In this document: one piece after another, positions 54,941 through 64,000 of the stretch
Layout: each line of letters begins with the position of its first letter
Numbering within the stretch: the first letter of the stretch is position 1
Source of the DNA: Micropterus salmoides
Taxonomy: Eukaryota > Chordata > Actinopteri > Centrarchiformes > Centrarchidae
DNA: 64,000 nt
Assembly: GCF_014851395.1 (NCBI RefSeq)
Contig: NW_024043372.1
Span: 40,519,386-40,583,385 of the forward strand
Direction: 5' to 3'
Program-made: the position numbers and the translations under genes
Notes under the pieces: model-generated
Seen by the model: the letters and a program-made list of their open reading frames with translations, nothing else
Databases searched by the model: none
What the model was told of the DNA's origin: nothing

Positions 54941-56015
54941 GTTTGACAGAAACATTACAAAAAGACTGTGGCAAAGGAAGTTGCGATTGATTTAGTCAGC
55001 CACCAATGAAAGATCTGCTGCTGTCTGGTGGAGTGTGAAGAGAAGAAACGGCAACAGACTTCTGATATCTGTTTATTACTGAAAGAACAGACAGGAGGCA
55101 AAAGGCAAATACAGATACATTATTTGGATCTAAACATCATGTACTTTAAACAAAACGGCTGGATTAACCCCAGAACCTGAGGGTCTGTTGCTGAGATAAC
55201 TCAGAGGTGACCGAAGCTCAGATGCTGAATGTGGAGGAATCATACAATCATACAGAGAGCTGATATCCAGGTTTCTCTCATTTTCTATGTAAAGGACATG
55301 CTGAATGTGAACATGTCTTTCTCTTCAGTCATTTACCTTTTCAAACTGTAAATATTCTAGCACCCCTTAAAATCACTGTCTTCAAAAAATGTGCAAAGAA
55401 CTAAACAAAAATAAAAACACATGCCTAACAAGTACTGAAAAGCACTAATGTCTGAGACTTGGACAGTCCCAGAGTTGGGATCACTGCCAGATGTCGTGGT
55501 ATGCTATACTCCCACAGATTCATATGCACTATGTATTAAACTCAATAATATCATCAACATGAATTATCTTAGAAGTAATGGTGATGTTTGAAGGTGCCCA
55601 CATCCCCAAATGGACTCCTGTGGAGAGAGAGACAGAGAGATTTTTCATTGATTATTAACATTTAATAATTTTGGTGACATCTGAAATTGAACCTGCACAC
55701 TGAGATTTCAGGCACTACAAACTGAAGAACTGAACCCCACAAGTGTCTATAGTGGTCCTGATCACCCGAACACCCAAAACTGTTACAGCACTTCTTTCCA
55801 AATATTAATCAGGGGAAACCCAATGATTTAATTAACAAAAGATGCCATTCTGGACAACTGAACAAATCAAACCAAAACATTATTGTTTATACACTTTTCT
55901 GCCGTCCCTTTCTGGTAACATTTACCAGAGACTTTCAACTGCTCACGCTATTCCACCGCTCTTTATCGAACCTGGAACTTCTCGAAGTTATTAGTTGGAG
56001 GAGCAGCAGCTCTGT
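54941..56015. other. No recognisable gene
   Basis: No domain in any frame. Ordinary non-coding DNA. Confidence 0.45.
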
Positions 56016-56265
56016 ACAGGATCTATAAGGGACGCCGAAGGGGGAAGCGTGCCTGCGCACTGGTTAAACTTAGACAGTGGGGTTTTCACACTGTGCTCCC
56101 TTTGATCCACCTGCCGAATGTCTGCTCTCTGGTCAACAAAATGAACAAACTGCTTCTCCTCAACAGAACTAACTCAGACTTCTGCCTATCTGCCGCCCTC
56201 TGTTTTACAGAATCCTGGCTCACTGAGCACGTCCTGGACAGTGCATTTTACCTGCTGGGATTTCC
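56016..56265 (+). pseudogene. LINE endonuclease N-terminal fragment (CR1/Rex1-like)
   Basis: Frames give ALVKLRQWGF, then LPNVCSLVNKMNKLLLL and FCLSAALCFTESWLTEHV, the first blocks of an AP endonuclease (catalytic Glu in TESWL). It breaks off at about 56265, where the sequence passes to a LINE C-terminal scrap (EAQTLDIFKALLKTHFF, 56275-56330) of a different family. Confidence 0.7.
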
Positions 56266-56451
56266 CTGAACTCAGGGAAGCCCAGACTCTTGACATTTTT
56301 AAAGCTCTTCTCAAGACACACTTTTTTTTAAACTTGCATCTTTTTATGATTGTTTTATAGTTAGTTTTATTATTAATGTTGTTGTTTTTGGCAACACGTT
56401 GCTGACCTACTGCGGTAAGCGTAATGTAATAAGTGTAGTGTATTTGTAGAC

Positions 56452-57170
56452 ATGGAGGCGAGGCTCAGTGATTTAGAAGTCCGGCTCCGCACCTTGGTAG
56501 ATCAGTCTTTAGCTACTGCAGCTACCAAGTCCACGGTAGTCGGTGCGGAACGGCCTGAGTTAGCCTGTGGTAGCCGTCCCCCGGCATCTCCTGTGCAGCC
56601 AGGAAGGGGTGGCTGGGTGTCTGTCCGAAGGAGGAATAGTCGTAAGCATTCAAAGCCCACGGGGCATCATCAACCTGTACAGATTTTCCCCACTCAGCGA
56701 CTCATCCGCTGAGAAACCAACTCTGATCATTGGTAGCTCCATTTGTGTGCATCCCTGGGGCCAGAGCGGGCGGCATTGAGTCTTATTTGAAACTACTGGC
56801 TAAGGATAAACGTAAATACAGTAAGATTGTTATTCACGTCGGCGGTAATGACTCCCGGTTACGCCAATCGGAGGTCACTAAGATTAATGTTGCGTCGGTG
56901 TGTACATATGCAAAAACAATGTCGGACACCGTAGTTTTCTCTGGACCCCTGCCAAATCTGACCAGTGATGACATGTATAGCCGCATGTCGTCATTCCGCC
57001 GCTGGTTGTCGAGGTGGTGTCCAGCAAACGATGTGGGCTTTGTTGATCATTGGCAGACTTTCTGGGGAATACCTGGTCTGATCCGGAGAGACGGCATCCA
57101 TCCCACTTGGGAAGGAGCAGCTCTCATTTCTAGAAATCTGGCCAAGTTTATTAGTGGACCAAATCCATGA
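56452..57170 (+). pseudogene. LINE ORF1 with SGNH esterase domain
   Basis: From ATG 56452: short coiled-coil-like start (MEARLSDLEVRLRTLVDQSL), a Ser/Pro linker, and then, after a frameshift near 56710-56760, an SGNH/GDSL-type hydrolase. TLIIGSSI stands for the nucleophile block (GSSI instead of the usual GDSI), VIHVGGNDSRLRQSE for the GGND block, and RRDGIHPTWEGA for the DxxH block. Ends at TGA 57168-57170. Such ORF1 proteins bind the element RNA; the esterase role is unresolved. Nucleophile Ser, Asn, Asp and His are all present, but the frame is broken. Confidence 0.82.
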
Positions 57171-57326
57171 CAACCCAGAGTTGAGACCAGGAGGCAGAGT
57201 CGCAGTCTAACACACTTCTCTGCCCTTCTTTTTCAGCAGTTACCCACCCAAAACCCTACGCAGAGTCGCAGTCTAACACACTTCTCTGCTCCTCCATTTC
57301 AGGAGTTACTTAGTGAAAATCCTACA

Positions 57327-58077
57327 GTGACGGTGTCTGCCCCCCGACCATCGAAATTATTTAAAAAGGTAAACAGAAGAGGAGCTGTGCATAAAAACCT
57401 CATAAAAATTAAAACCACAAGAGCAATAGTGCAAATGAATAGGAGAGTTAAATGTGGACTCTTAAACATCAGATCTCTCTCTTCTAAAGGTGTACTAGTA
57501 AATGAACTAATATCAGATTATGATATTGATTTATTTTGTCTTACTGAAACCTGGCTGTGTGATGGAGAATATGTTAGCCTAAATGAATCCCCCCCTCCCA
57601 GTCATATTAATACTCACATTCCTCAAGGCACAGGCCGAGGAGGTGGAGTTGCAGCTATCTTCGACTCTAGCCTACTAATCAGCTCTAAACCTAAACTAAA
57701 TTACAACTCATTTGAAAGTCTTGTTCTTAGTCTTTCACACCCAAGTTGGAAATCACTGCAACCAATTCTCTTCGTTATAGTGTACCGAGCACCTGGCCTG
57801 TATTCGGAATTCTTATCTGAATTTGCAGAGTTTTTGTCAACTTTAGTCCTTAAAACGGACAAAGTTATTATTGTAGGGGATTTTAATATTCATGTGGACG
57901 TTGAGAATGACAGCTTTAGTACTGCGTTTATCTCTCGTTAGATTCCATTGTTTTAACCACACCCTCGACCTTGTTTTGGTGAATGGTATTGAAATTGAAC
58001 ATTTAGTGGTGTTCCCACAGAATCCCTCTTCATCTGACCACTGTTTGATAACTTTTGAGTTGGTATTGCTGAACTAG
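57327..58077 (+). pseudogene. LINE ORF2 endonuclease, internally deleted
   Basis: Opens at about 57327 (ACG-type opening in the frame; the first ATG in frame is at 57438 in VQMNRR). Endonuclease motifs: LLNIRSLSSKG, FCLTETWL (catalytic Glu), GRGGGVAAIF, FVIVYRAPG, GDFNIHVDVEND (catalytic Asp/Asn). A deletion and frameshift near 57940 follow, then NHTLDLVLVNG and SSSDHCLITF (catalytic Asp-His). The frame stops at TAG 58075-58077, before the RT. Confidence 0.85.
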
Positions 58078-58334
58078 ACGCCCCCAACCGGTCGAGGCAG
58101 ATGGCCGCCCACCCTGAGTCATGGTTCTGCTCGAGGTTTCTGCCTCTTAAAGGAAGTTTTTCCTTGCCTCTGTCGCCTAGTACTTGCTCTTGGTGGGAAT
58201 TGTTGGGCTTCTATAAATAGCATCATAGAGTACGGTCTAGACCTGCTCTTTTATGAAAAGCGCTGTGAGATAACTGTTGTTGTGATTTGGCGCTATATAA
58301 ATAAAATTGAATTGAATTGTCTGATTCTAAATTT

Positions 58335-58960
58335 AAGGATGCGACTCCAGCAAATTTCAAGGACCGCCTTTTTTCACCTACGTAATATTGCGAAAATCAG
58401 GAACTTCCTGTCTAAAAATGATGCAGAAAAACTAGTCCATGCATTTGTTACTTCTAGGCTGGATTACTGCAATTCCTTATTATCAGGCTGCTCGAAAAAG
58501 TCCATTAAGACTCTTCAGTTGATCCAGAATGCTGCAGCACGTGTTCTGACAGGAACCAGGAAAAGAGATCATATTTCTCCTGTCTTAGCTTCTTTGCATT
58601 GGCTTCCAGTAAAATCCAGAATAGAATTTAAAATCATTCTTCTTACCTACAAAGCTCTTAATGGTCAGACACCATCTTATCTTAAAGAGCTCATAGTACC
58701 TTACTACCCCACCAGAGCACTGCGCTCCCAGAATGCAGGGTTACTTGTGGTTCCTAGAGTCTCCAAAAGTTCTTCTTACCTACAAAGCTCTTAATGGTCA
58801 GACACCATCTTATCTTAAAGAGCTCATAGTACCTTACTACCCCACCAGAGCACTGCGCTCCCAGAATGCAGGGTTACTTGTGGTTCCTAGAGTCTCCAAA
58901 AGTAGACTAGGAGCCAGAGCGTACAGCTATCAAGCTCCTCTCCTGTGGAACCAGGTTCCA
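58335..58960 (+). pseudogene. L2 RT C-terminal fragment with internal tandem duplication
   Basis: Starts at QQISRTAFFHLRNIAKI and runs to QAPLLWNQVPQE, covering the L2 C-terminal region. The 133-bp segment 58637-58769 is repeated exactly or nearly so at 58770-58902, so LLTYKALNGQTPSYLKE occurs twice; the first pass ends in a frameshift. Position next to the 3' UTR tail at 58320 shows that two L2 fragments are joined head after tail. Confidence 0.9.
58637..58902. repeat. 133-bp direct tandem duplication
   Basis: Two copies, 58637-58769 and 58770-58902, beginning TTCTTCTTACCTACAAAGCT. Arose within the L2 fragment after its insertion. Confidence 0.92.
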
Positions 58961-59369
58961 CAGGAGATGAGGGTCTCAGCTACAGAGTTGGAGAGGCACT
59001 GTCGGAGCCTGGAGTTGTTCTTAAGATGGTAAAAGGCAGTTTTAGTAGTGTTTTTGATGTGCTGTTGGAAGGAGAAGGTGAAGTCCATGATGACGCCCAG
59101 GTTGTGTACTTGAGGGGATGCAGAGATTGTGATAGTTGCTATTTGGAATATACTGTAACTAGCAAGTATCTCGTCCCTGTCAGTGATACAGAGACAGATC
59201 CTGACGAAATGCAGACTCAGTGTCTACAGTCTATCCATGGAGAAAGGAGGACACAAGAAGTCCTAGCTGCCAACACGTGAAAGAGTCTGTTGTCACTGCA
59301 GGACAGTTGAAAGCCTCTTTTGTAGGGGTGGCTGGCAGGCGCTGTGGTCAGAAGCTCCTGGCCTGTTGT

Positions 59370-59640
59370 GGGGTAACTTAAGAACGCACTGCTGGACACC
59401 GGTGGTGAAGGAAGTCGTCAAGTTGAGGAAGGAGGCCTTTTGGGCTTGGTTGGCTGAGGCGTCTCCTAAAGCAGGTACCAGGAGGCCAGAGGAGCTGCAG
59501 CTTGGTTGCTGGAGCAAAAACCCAAGTGTGGGAGGAGTTCGGATATGGAGAATGACTTTCAATTGGCCTCAAGGAAGTTCTGGCAAACCGATCAGCTCAG
59601 GAAGAGGTTTTAGGACAACTGACTGCTGACTGACATTTTT
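59370..59640 (+). pseudogene. LINE ORF2 linker fragment
   Basis: The frame 59366-59629 reads CWTPVVKEVVKLRKEAFWAWL, then RPEEL and (after local frame changes) a WRMTFNWPQGSSGKPI-like end. This matches the WWTPVVK-AVRLKKEAFRAWL linker between endonuclease and RT in a fish LINE group. No catalytic part is present. The group is probably RTE/Rex3-like or a relative; uncertain. Confidence 0.55.
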
Positions 59641-61904
59641 TGACGACTGTTGTAGAATATGACTTATAATATTATTGAGTATAAATTAAGTGAAAACCCA
59701 CTGTTAACGTGTCAAAGAGAAGAAAAAGACAGCTCCCAAAAAAACAAGTTCATGGCTAGTTAAATGTGCACAGTGCAGCTGATACGAATCGCCTCTATCC
59801 TGATTGACTGGTCATTGTGGTAGTCACTTCTGAATCACGGTAGCCCCGTACTAAAACATACCCTGTCTATTTTCCTCTAAATGGGACCATAATTTACTAA
59901 ATGAACTTCATGATGTGTTGAGGAAGACTTCAAACAATCAAGTGAGAAGTAGGCTTATTTTCTAATAAGCATTCATACCGTCTGACTTATTTTTGCAATG
60001 ATCACACTAAAGAATCCATGTAAATCCTCTGCCAGTTGTGCTATGGCCTTTCCTACTGCGCTCCCCCAAAACGTTTCAAAGGTTCTGATGAAACGGTGTA
60101 CTCCAAACCATCCAGTCTGAATTTCATTGCAACACTCAAAGCTGCCTTAAACCTAATTTAAAACTCCACTGACAAAAGTTAACAGGTTCATGTTTTGCTG
60201 TATTGAGTAATTTTTAGGTAGAAATGGCACCACTCACAAATACATGGAATTTCCTGTGGCTGTTTCACAATAAAAGCCACTCTGTGGTTTGGTTTTAATA
60301 TGAAGCAGCAGCAGTAGCACCTCACATCAGTCACTGCCTTCATGGGCTTTCAAACATTACTGATAATGAATTCCACACCTCACTGCATTTACTATTACTT
60401 TAATACATTTCAGTTTCTTATTGTTAAGTTTGGCATGTGGCGTACTTCTTTTTTGTGGCCTGGGAGTTACTCATAACAAACTAACAAACAAAGATAGCAC
60501 AGCTTTTGTCTGTTTTTAAGTGAATTAATGTGCATTATTCTATTGTTATTTATTAAATCTACTTTAGTTGAGTGCTTAGTTGTTTGTAATGCCAAACGCC
60601 CTTAATAAGGAGACCAGTCTAGGAGTGATCCCCTGGTAGTATTAGCGTCTTTCCTTATGGGTTTCATCGGATGGGATTTGTAGTGTCCCTTTTCCCCCTT
60701 CCCCCCAAAATTTGCACTTGAGTGGTTTTGGGTTGGTTAGCAGCCTGCCACGCTTCATGAAGACTGGGGCTGAGTTACATAGTTGGATTTTAGGTTAAGT
60801 AGCGGGAAGCTCCATTTGCCTGTGTTTTCTCTGGTTTTTAGGGAAAACGCATTAATTCTCTCTGTGATTATGTATCCTCACCAAAACTGCCCGCCAACAA
60901 TAATATCTGGACCATGGTCAGATTATGGTATTTTGATAGATGAAAGTGTGAGAAGCTTGTTTACTGTAATGATGTAGTTGGAGTTGAACTGAGCTTTTAC
61001 TTTGAAAAATTCTGAACAACATTAAAAGAGTCTGTAGCCTGCTTGACACATCTCTGAAGCCGTCAGAGAACGTGATTCCCCTAAATGTCCTTTGCCTGGA
61101 GATACTAGGGAAATGCAAAAGCGTCTGTAGGTTGATGGATGTGGATCAAACACTGAAACAAAAACAGTGCAGCACATGCCTTGACTTGAGAAACATTCGC
61201 TTCAGAATCCATTTGTTGAAGAGAGGGAAAAAAAGTCTTGAGGTTGTTAGCCCTGCACCTTACCAACTGCGCTAACTGAACAACATGGCAATGCATATCA
61301 ATATTATGGCTTATATTCTCATCCACGATCTAACGGTTGAAAATATTGCTCTGATGTAAAACTTATTGCAGACCCCTGCAGAATATTATTACTACTTCTT
61401 GTTTTTCTAACATACGTATTCAACATAGTGATGAGTGTCTGCAGTGCCTGGCTTCTACCAGAAGTAGAACAAGAATAACTTAGTGACGAAAAGCGCTCTG
61501 TAGCGCTTTTTGTTCGTTTTCAGCTACTGTAGAACCATGATGATGCAACGTGGCGACGTCCATGGAAGGGGGGGCCTGCGGTTATGTAGATATAAATGGC
61601 TCAATCTAAGGTAATAAAAACATAATGGCTTATTATGTAAGGTCTTTACACACCACTGAAAACATAGTTATGGATCTCATATAACATTTCTGTCAATAGA
61701 TCCTCAGAAATATTACACACTGAATCTTTAACTACTCAAGACAATTCCTGAGGTTCACTGAGGATGTTTTACCTGACTGACTGGGCTGGTTACAGTGGGA
61801 CACAGAGGCTAAGGGACTGGTTACAGTGGGACACAGAATCTGGGGGGCTGGTTACAGTGAAACAGAAAGGGACTGGTAAATTTCATTGTCAACACTTACT
61901 GTGG
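59641..61904. other. Probable APOBEC2 3' flank; repeats, no other gene
   Basis: Contains the region downstream of the APOBEC2 stop (minus strand). 61490-61730 has CGAAAAGCGCTCTGTAGCGC and ATTACACACTGAATCTTTAA, words of a common fish MITE. I find no good polyadenylation signal on the minus strand near the stop. No other coding sequence. Confidence 0.45.
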
Positions 61905-62208
61905 TCACTGTATAATGTCAGCCAGCTTCTCGTGGTAATACTCGTAGTTTTCTTTGCAGTCCTCCCACAGGTTCAGAGGTTGTTCCTCGCTCTCCACAAA
62001 TGTGTCCCAGGTATAGGAGAAGTCCAGAGGCTTCATCACCCTCAGCTTACACCCAGCAGCGTGCAGGGCCTTCAGCCCGGCCTGGATCTCTGTATCCTCC
62101 CACTCAAACAGCCGAGCAGCAAAGATGCTCAGCTTGACGTTTTTCCTGGCCTTTAACACTTCAGCTATTTTTGCTGCACAAGCAGAGCAGGGGCTGGAAG
62201 ACACATAC
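61905..62208 (-). CDS. apobec2: APOBEC2 terminal coding exon
   Basis: Minus-strand exon of 304 bases: acceptor CCTTCCACTCAG|G at 62209/62208, one base finishing a split codon, then 100 codons to TGA 61907-61905. It begins YVSSSPCSACAAKIAEVLK, the zinc-ligand PCxxC block of the AID/APOBEC fold (Cys at exon residues 7 and 10), then RLFEWEDTEIQAGLKALHAAGCKLRVMKPLDFSYTWDTFVE and the C-terminal WEDCKENYEYYHEKLADIIQ, which is the APOBEC2 signature end (human ..WEDIQENFLYYEEKLADILK). Intact, no stop or shift. The preceding HAE exon should lie beyond 64000 on this strand, if the contig is correct. The split-codon phase is the same as at the donor of the exon at 35436, as expected for one symmetric middle part. 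Confidence 0.93.
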
Positions 62209-62585
62209 CTGAGTGGAAGGTGGCAGAATGAAATACTTGTAATTTTCCAATAAGTGCATTAATATAGATATTGCACAGCGCTGAATGCGCCTGCTATGTG
62301 AAAAATGTCAAAAACACAACTTCATAACTTTATTCTCTGGTTATACTGAAACTCAGCTAACTGCTGCTAACAGTAGCTGCCGCTAGCAACTGAGTTAGCC
62401 ATGCAGCTAGCCGTCCTATTGCTGATTCAGCTGGGACTGGGGGTGTGTTGGTGTTTACACCTCTAACATTAATATAGAAGCTCTGGACCGATGGTTCAGA
62501 GCCAGCTGATAACAGCAGCTAGAGTTAGCAGCAGCAAGCGGTTACTGTAGTGTGAGCAACAAGTAAAGCTTTCCATCAGGAGAAT
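62209..62585 (-). other. APOBEC2 last intron start; no gene
   Basis: GCTAGC/GTTAGC-rich intronic DNA (62345-62530) with no frames of note. Confidence 0.5.
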
Positions 62586-62589
62586 TCAG

Positions 62590-62860
62590 TGCTCTTTAAG
62601 GGGGCTTTCACATTTACCTCGTTTGGTCCAGACTTTCGGACTTTTCAGTTCAGTCTGAACCAAAAATACAGGTGTGAAACCTCCCCCAGACCATAGTCCG
62701 GAACAAACGAAATTTGGTCCGACGAGAAAAGGTAGTCTCGGTCCGGATCAAACTGAACCATGGTTCGGTTCGTTTCTGGTGTGAAAGCATTTTTTGGATG
62801 GTTTGAACTTTCAGGCCATTTACAGGAAGTTCGGTGTTTGCCGTATAAACCGGAAACAAG
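62590..62860. repeat. MITE-like repeat
   Basis: GGGGGCTTTCACATTTACCT at 62599 and GGTGTGAAAGCATTTTTTGG at about 62779 form a pair of related, inverted ends (GGTGTGAAAGC / GCTTTCACATT), typical of a fish non-autonomous DNA element. Overlapping open frames here are not genes. Confidence 0.6.
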
Positions 62861-63084
62861 CAAATGCACGGGGAAATGCATTGAAAAACAGCTCATCTTT
62901 TCAAACAGAGGGCCATTATAGAAGCACACTGCCACCCATCTCTCTCTCATCAAACGGAGGTGCAGAAGGATTGCTTGGGGTATTCTCCTCCTGTCCTGTC
63001 GACGACGTTATAATGTTCGCACAACGAGGATGTTTAATTTGAACTAGCCTTCAGTATAGCTGGTGCTGTAGGTAGTAATGCCAT

Positions 63085-63225
63085 AACATGAGAAATTGCA
63101 GTAATCCAGCCTAGAAGTAACTGGATGGACTAGTTTTTCTGCATCACTTTTTGACAGAATGTTCCTGATTTCTGCAATATTATGTAGGTGAAAAAAGGTG
63201 GTCCTTAATGTGAGAGTTAAAGGAC
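63085..63225 (-). repeat. L2 LINE fragment
   Basis: Short minus-strand piece: FFHLHNIAEIRNILSKSDAEKLVH and TSRLDYCN. No 3' tail, so it is an internal fragment. Confidence 0.8.
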
Positions 63226-63239
63226 TCTCCTTCATAACC

Positions 63240-64000
63240 ATAAAAGTACTTTCTGTGAGTCACACTGAACAACCTCCAGCTCCATGAGCTTGAGACCGTT
63301 TCTATGGAACATGAGCTGATCGATGTAAATGTTGGGGGTGTAAATATTAATGATCCCCGATGTTTTTCCAGTCCTTTTGCATGGACGAGATTTACATATG
63401 AAGGAGGACACAATAGCATTTGAGGCTCACAGTATGTCAGTTAGATGTACTCTTCTTATTCAACTATGCCAAGGGAAATACAGCTTTCCATTCTAAGGCC
63501 CCTTTAAGGTAGGTAAAGGGGACACTGCAATCCAGGAGCCAGCAGAGGGTCACGGCAGAGGGTCACTGCAATATCAATGTAATTTGATTGTCCAAGTTTG
63601 TTTAGCTTTGAATTTTTTGTACAATTAATACTTCTGTGTGTATTACAACAGAGGCATAATACATTTCATATGCATTTCTACATAATGTATAACCATGAAG
63701 AGAGATTTTGAGTTTTATATATTGTTAATCAGGTCTGACATTTGTTAAGTTTACAGTTTAGACACAACAGGTTTGTTGGGGATGATATTTGACCTGTTAG
63801 CTTCATTTGTACATTAAAGAGCAGAGCTCCGTGCAGAATGGAGTGACGAACATGTCTTTACAAATGCCAGTGAGAAAATATTAGAAACAAAGAATAGAAA
63901 TAATATAAAGAAGGAAAATACTGTCCAGACTGAAAATCTTTAAATCTGTCACATTCTCTATAACACATACCATCTTACAGTTAAAGAGAGGTATGTACCA
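63240..64000. other. No recognisable gene
   Basis: AAATATTAATGATCCC (63344) and neighbours look like part of a dispersed repeat. The HAE exon of APOBEC2 is not seen on the minus strand here. Confidence 0.4.

Larger units (their letters stand above)
56452..58320 (+). mobile_element. L2-like LINE with esterase ORF1 and endonuclease, RT deleted
   Basis: Has ORF1 (56452-57170), ORF2 endonuclease (57327-58077) and the 3' UTR with (ATTGA)n tail (58084-58320) of the family seen at 13290 and 20401. The RT is missing: the endonuclease passes directly to the 3' UTR at about 58080. A 57-bp phrase (GCAGAGTCGCAGTCTAACAC) is duplicated at 57195 and 57260. This copy shows what the 5' half of the window's L2 family looks like. 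Confidence 0.85.

Noticed and set aside
59293..59572. Minus-strand frames over the LINE linker fragment
   Set aside because: The plus strand has the recognisable WTPVVK-type linker; minus frames are shadows.
61764..62156. Plus-strand 130-codon frame over the APOBEC2 last exon
   Set aside because: Antisense shadow; the minus strand gives the known protein.
62645..62953. 102-codon minus-strand frame, considered as the missing APOBEC2 HAE exon
   Set aside because: No HAE motif and it overlaps a repeat with inverted MITE-type ends.

Overview
This is a repeat-rich stretch of a teleost nuclear genome, probably a percomorph. The signs are the dense mix of fish-type mobile elements, tRNA-derived SINEs, CA/TC microsatellites, intron-style splice sites and two exons of the vertebrate muscle deaminase gene APOBEC2. 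There is no bacterial operon structure. Two runs of exactly 500 N (29194-29693 and 44694-45193) are scaffold joins, so the window is three contigs whose relative order and orientation are not proved by the sequence.

Contig 1 (1-29193). LINE debris comes first, then a 1.22-kb Tc1/mariner element with perfect 29-bp ends (2143-3362), a Penelope-like RT scrap, and a minus-strand LINE RT (3957-5140). A decayed minus-strand endogenous retrovirus follows (5179-11508), recognised by LTR pair, PPT, PBS, integrase C-terminus and a degenerate Gag zinc knuckle. A 3'-complete L2-type LINE with target-site duplication sits at 12235-13523. From 13.5 to 18.0 kb there are only AT-rich repeats and duplications. 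From 18052 to 28343 lies the most unusual object: a 10.3-kb block bounded by Harbinger-like inverted termini and a TAA duplication, whose two flanks are the halves of one pre-existing repeat. Inside are a younger L2 copy and a Polinton/adintovirus-like gene set: a possible spliced gene, a 57-residue basic ORF, an acidic ORF overlapping a protein-primed DNA polymerase B through an A AAA AAG heptamer, a packaging-type ATPase fragment, and a convergent unknown ORF.

Contig 2 (29694-44693). It carries one arm of an inverted repeat pair (interrupted by a hAT-like insertion that itself contains a tRNA-derived SINE), an apparently intact first coding exon of APOBEC2 on the plus strand (35210-35436), and then a nest of insertions (36079-44693): a hAT-like element inside an L2-like LINE, another L2 copy, and a CR1/Rex1-like LINE split by a nearly complete LINE with coiled-coil/esterase ORF1, endonuclease and RT.

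Contig 3 (45194-64000). It begins with a second Polinton fragment (minus strand) that keeps the Walker A motif lost in the first copy. Then come the other arm of the inverted repeat pair, several non-autonomous DNA elements (including a 1.73-kb TTAA-flanked one), another LINE with esterase ORF1 plus endonuclease (56452-58320), an L2 copy with a 133-bp internal tandem duplication, and the terminal coding exon of APOBEC2 on the minus strand (61905-62208).

Host genes: only the two APOBEC2 exons are supported. They lie on opposite strands in different contigs, so they are either one gene broken by a scaffolding error or two paralogues. Nearly everything else is mobile-element sequence, mostly with frameshifts.
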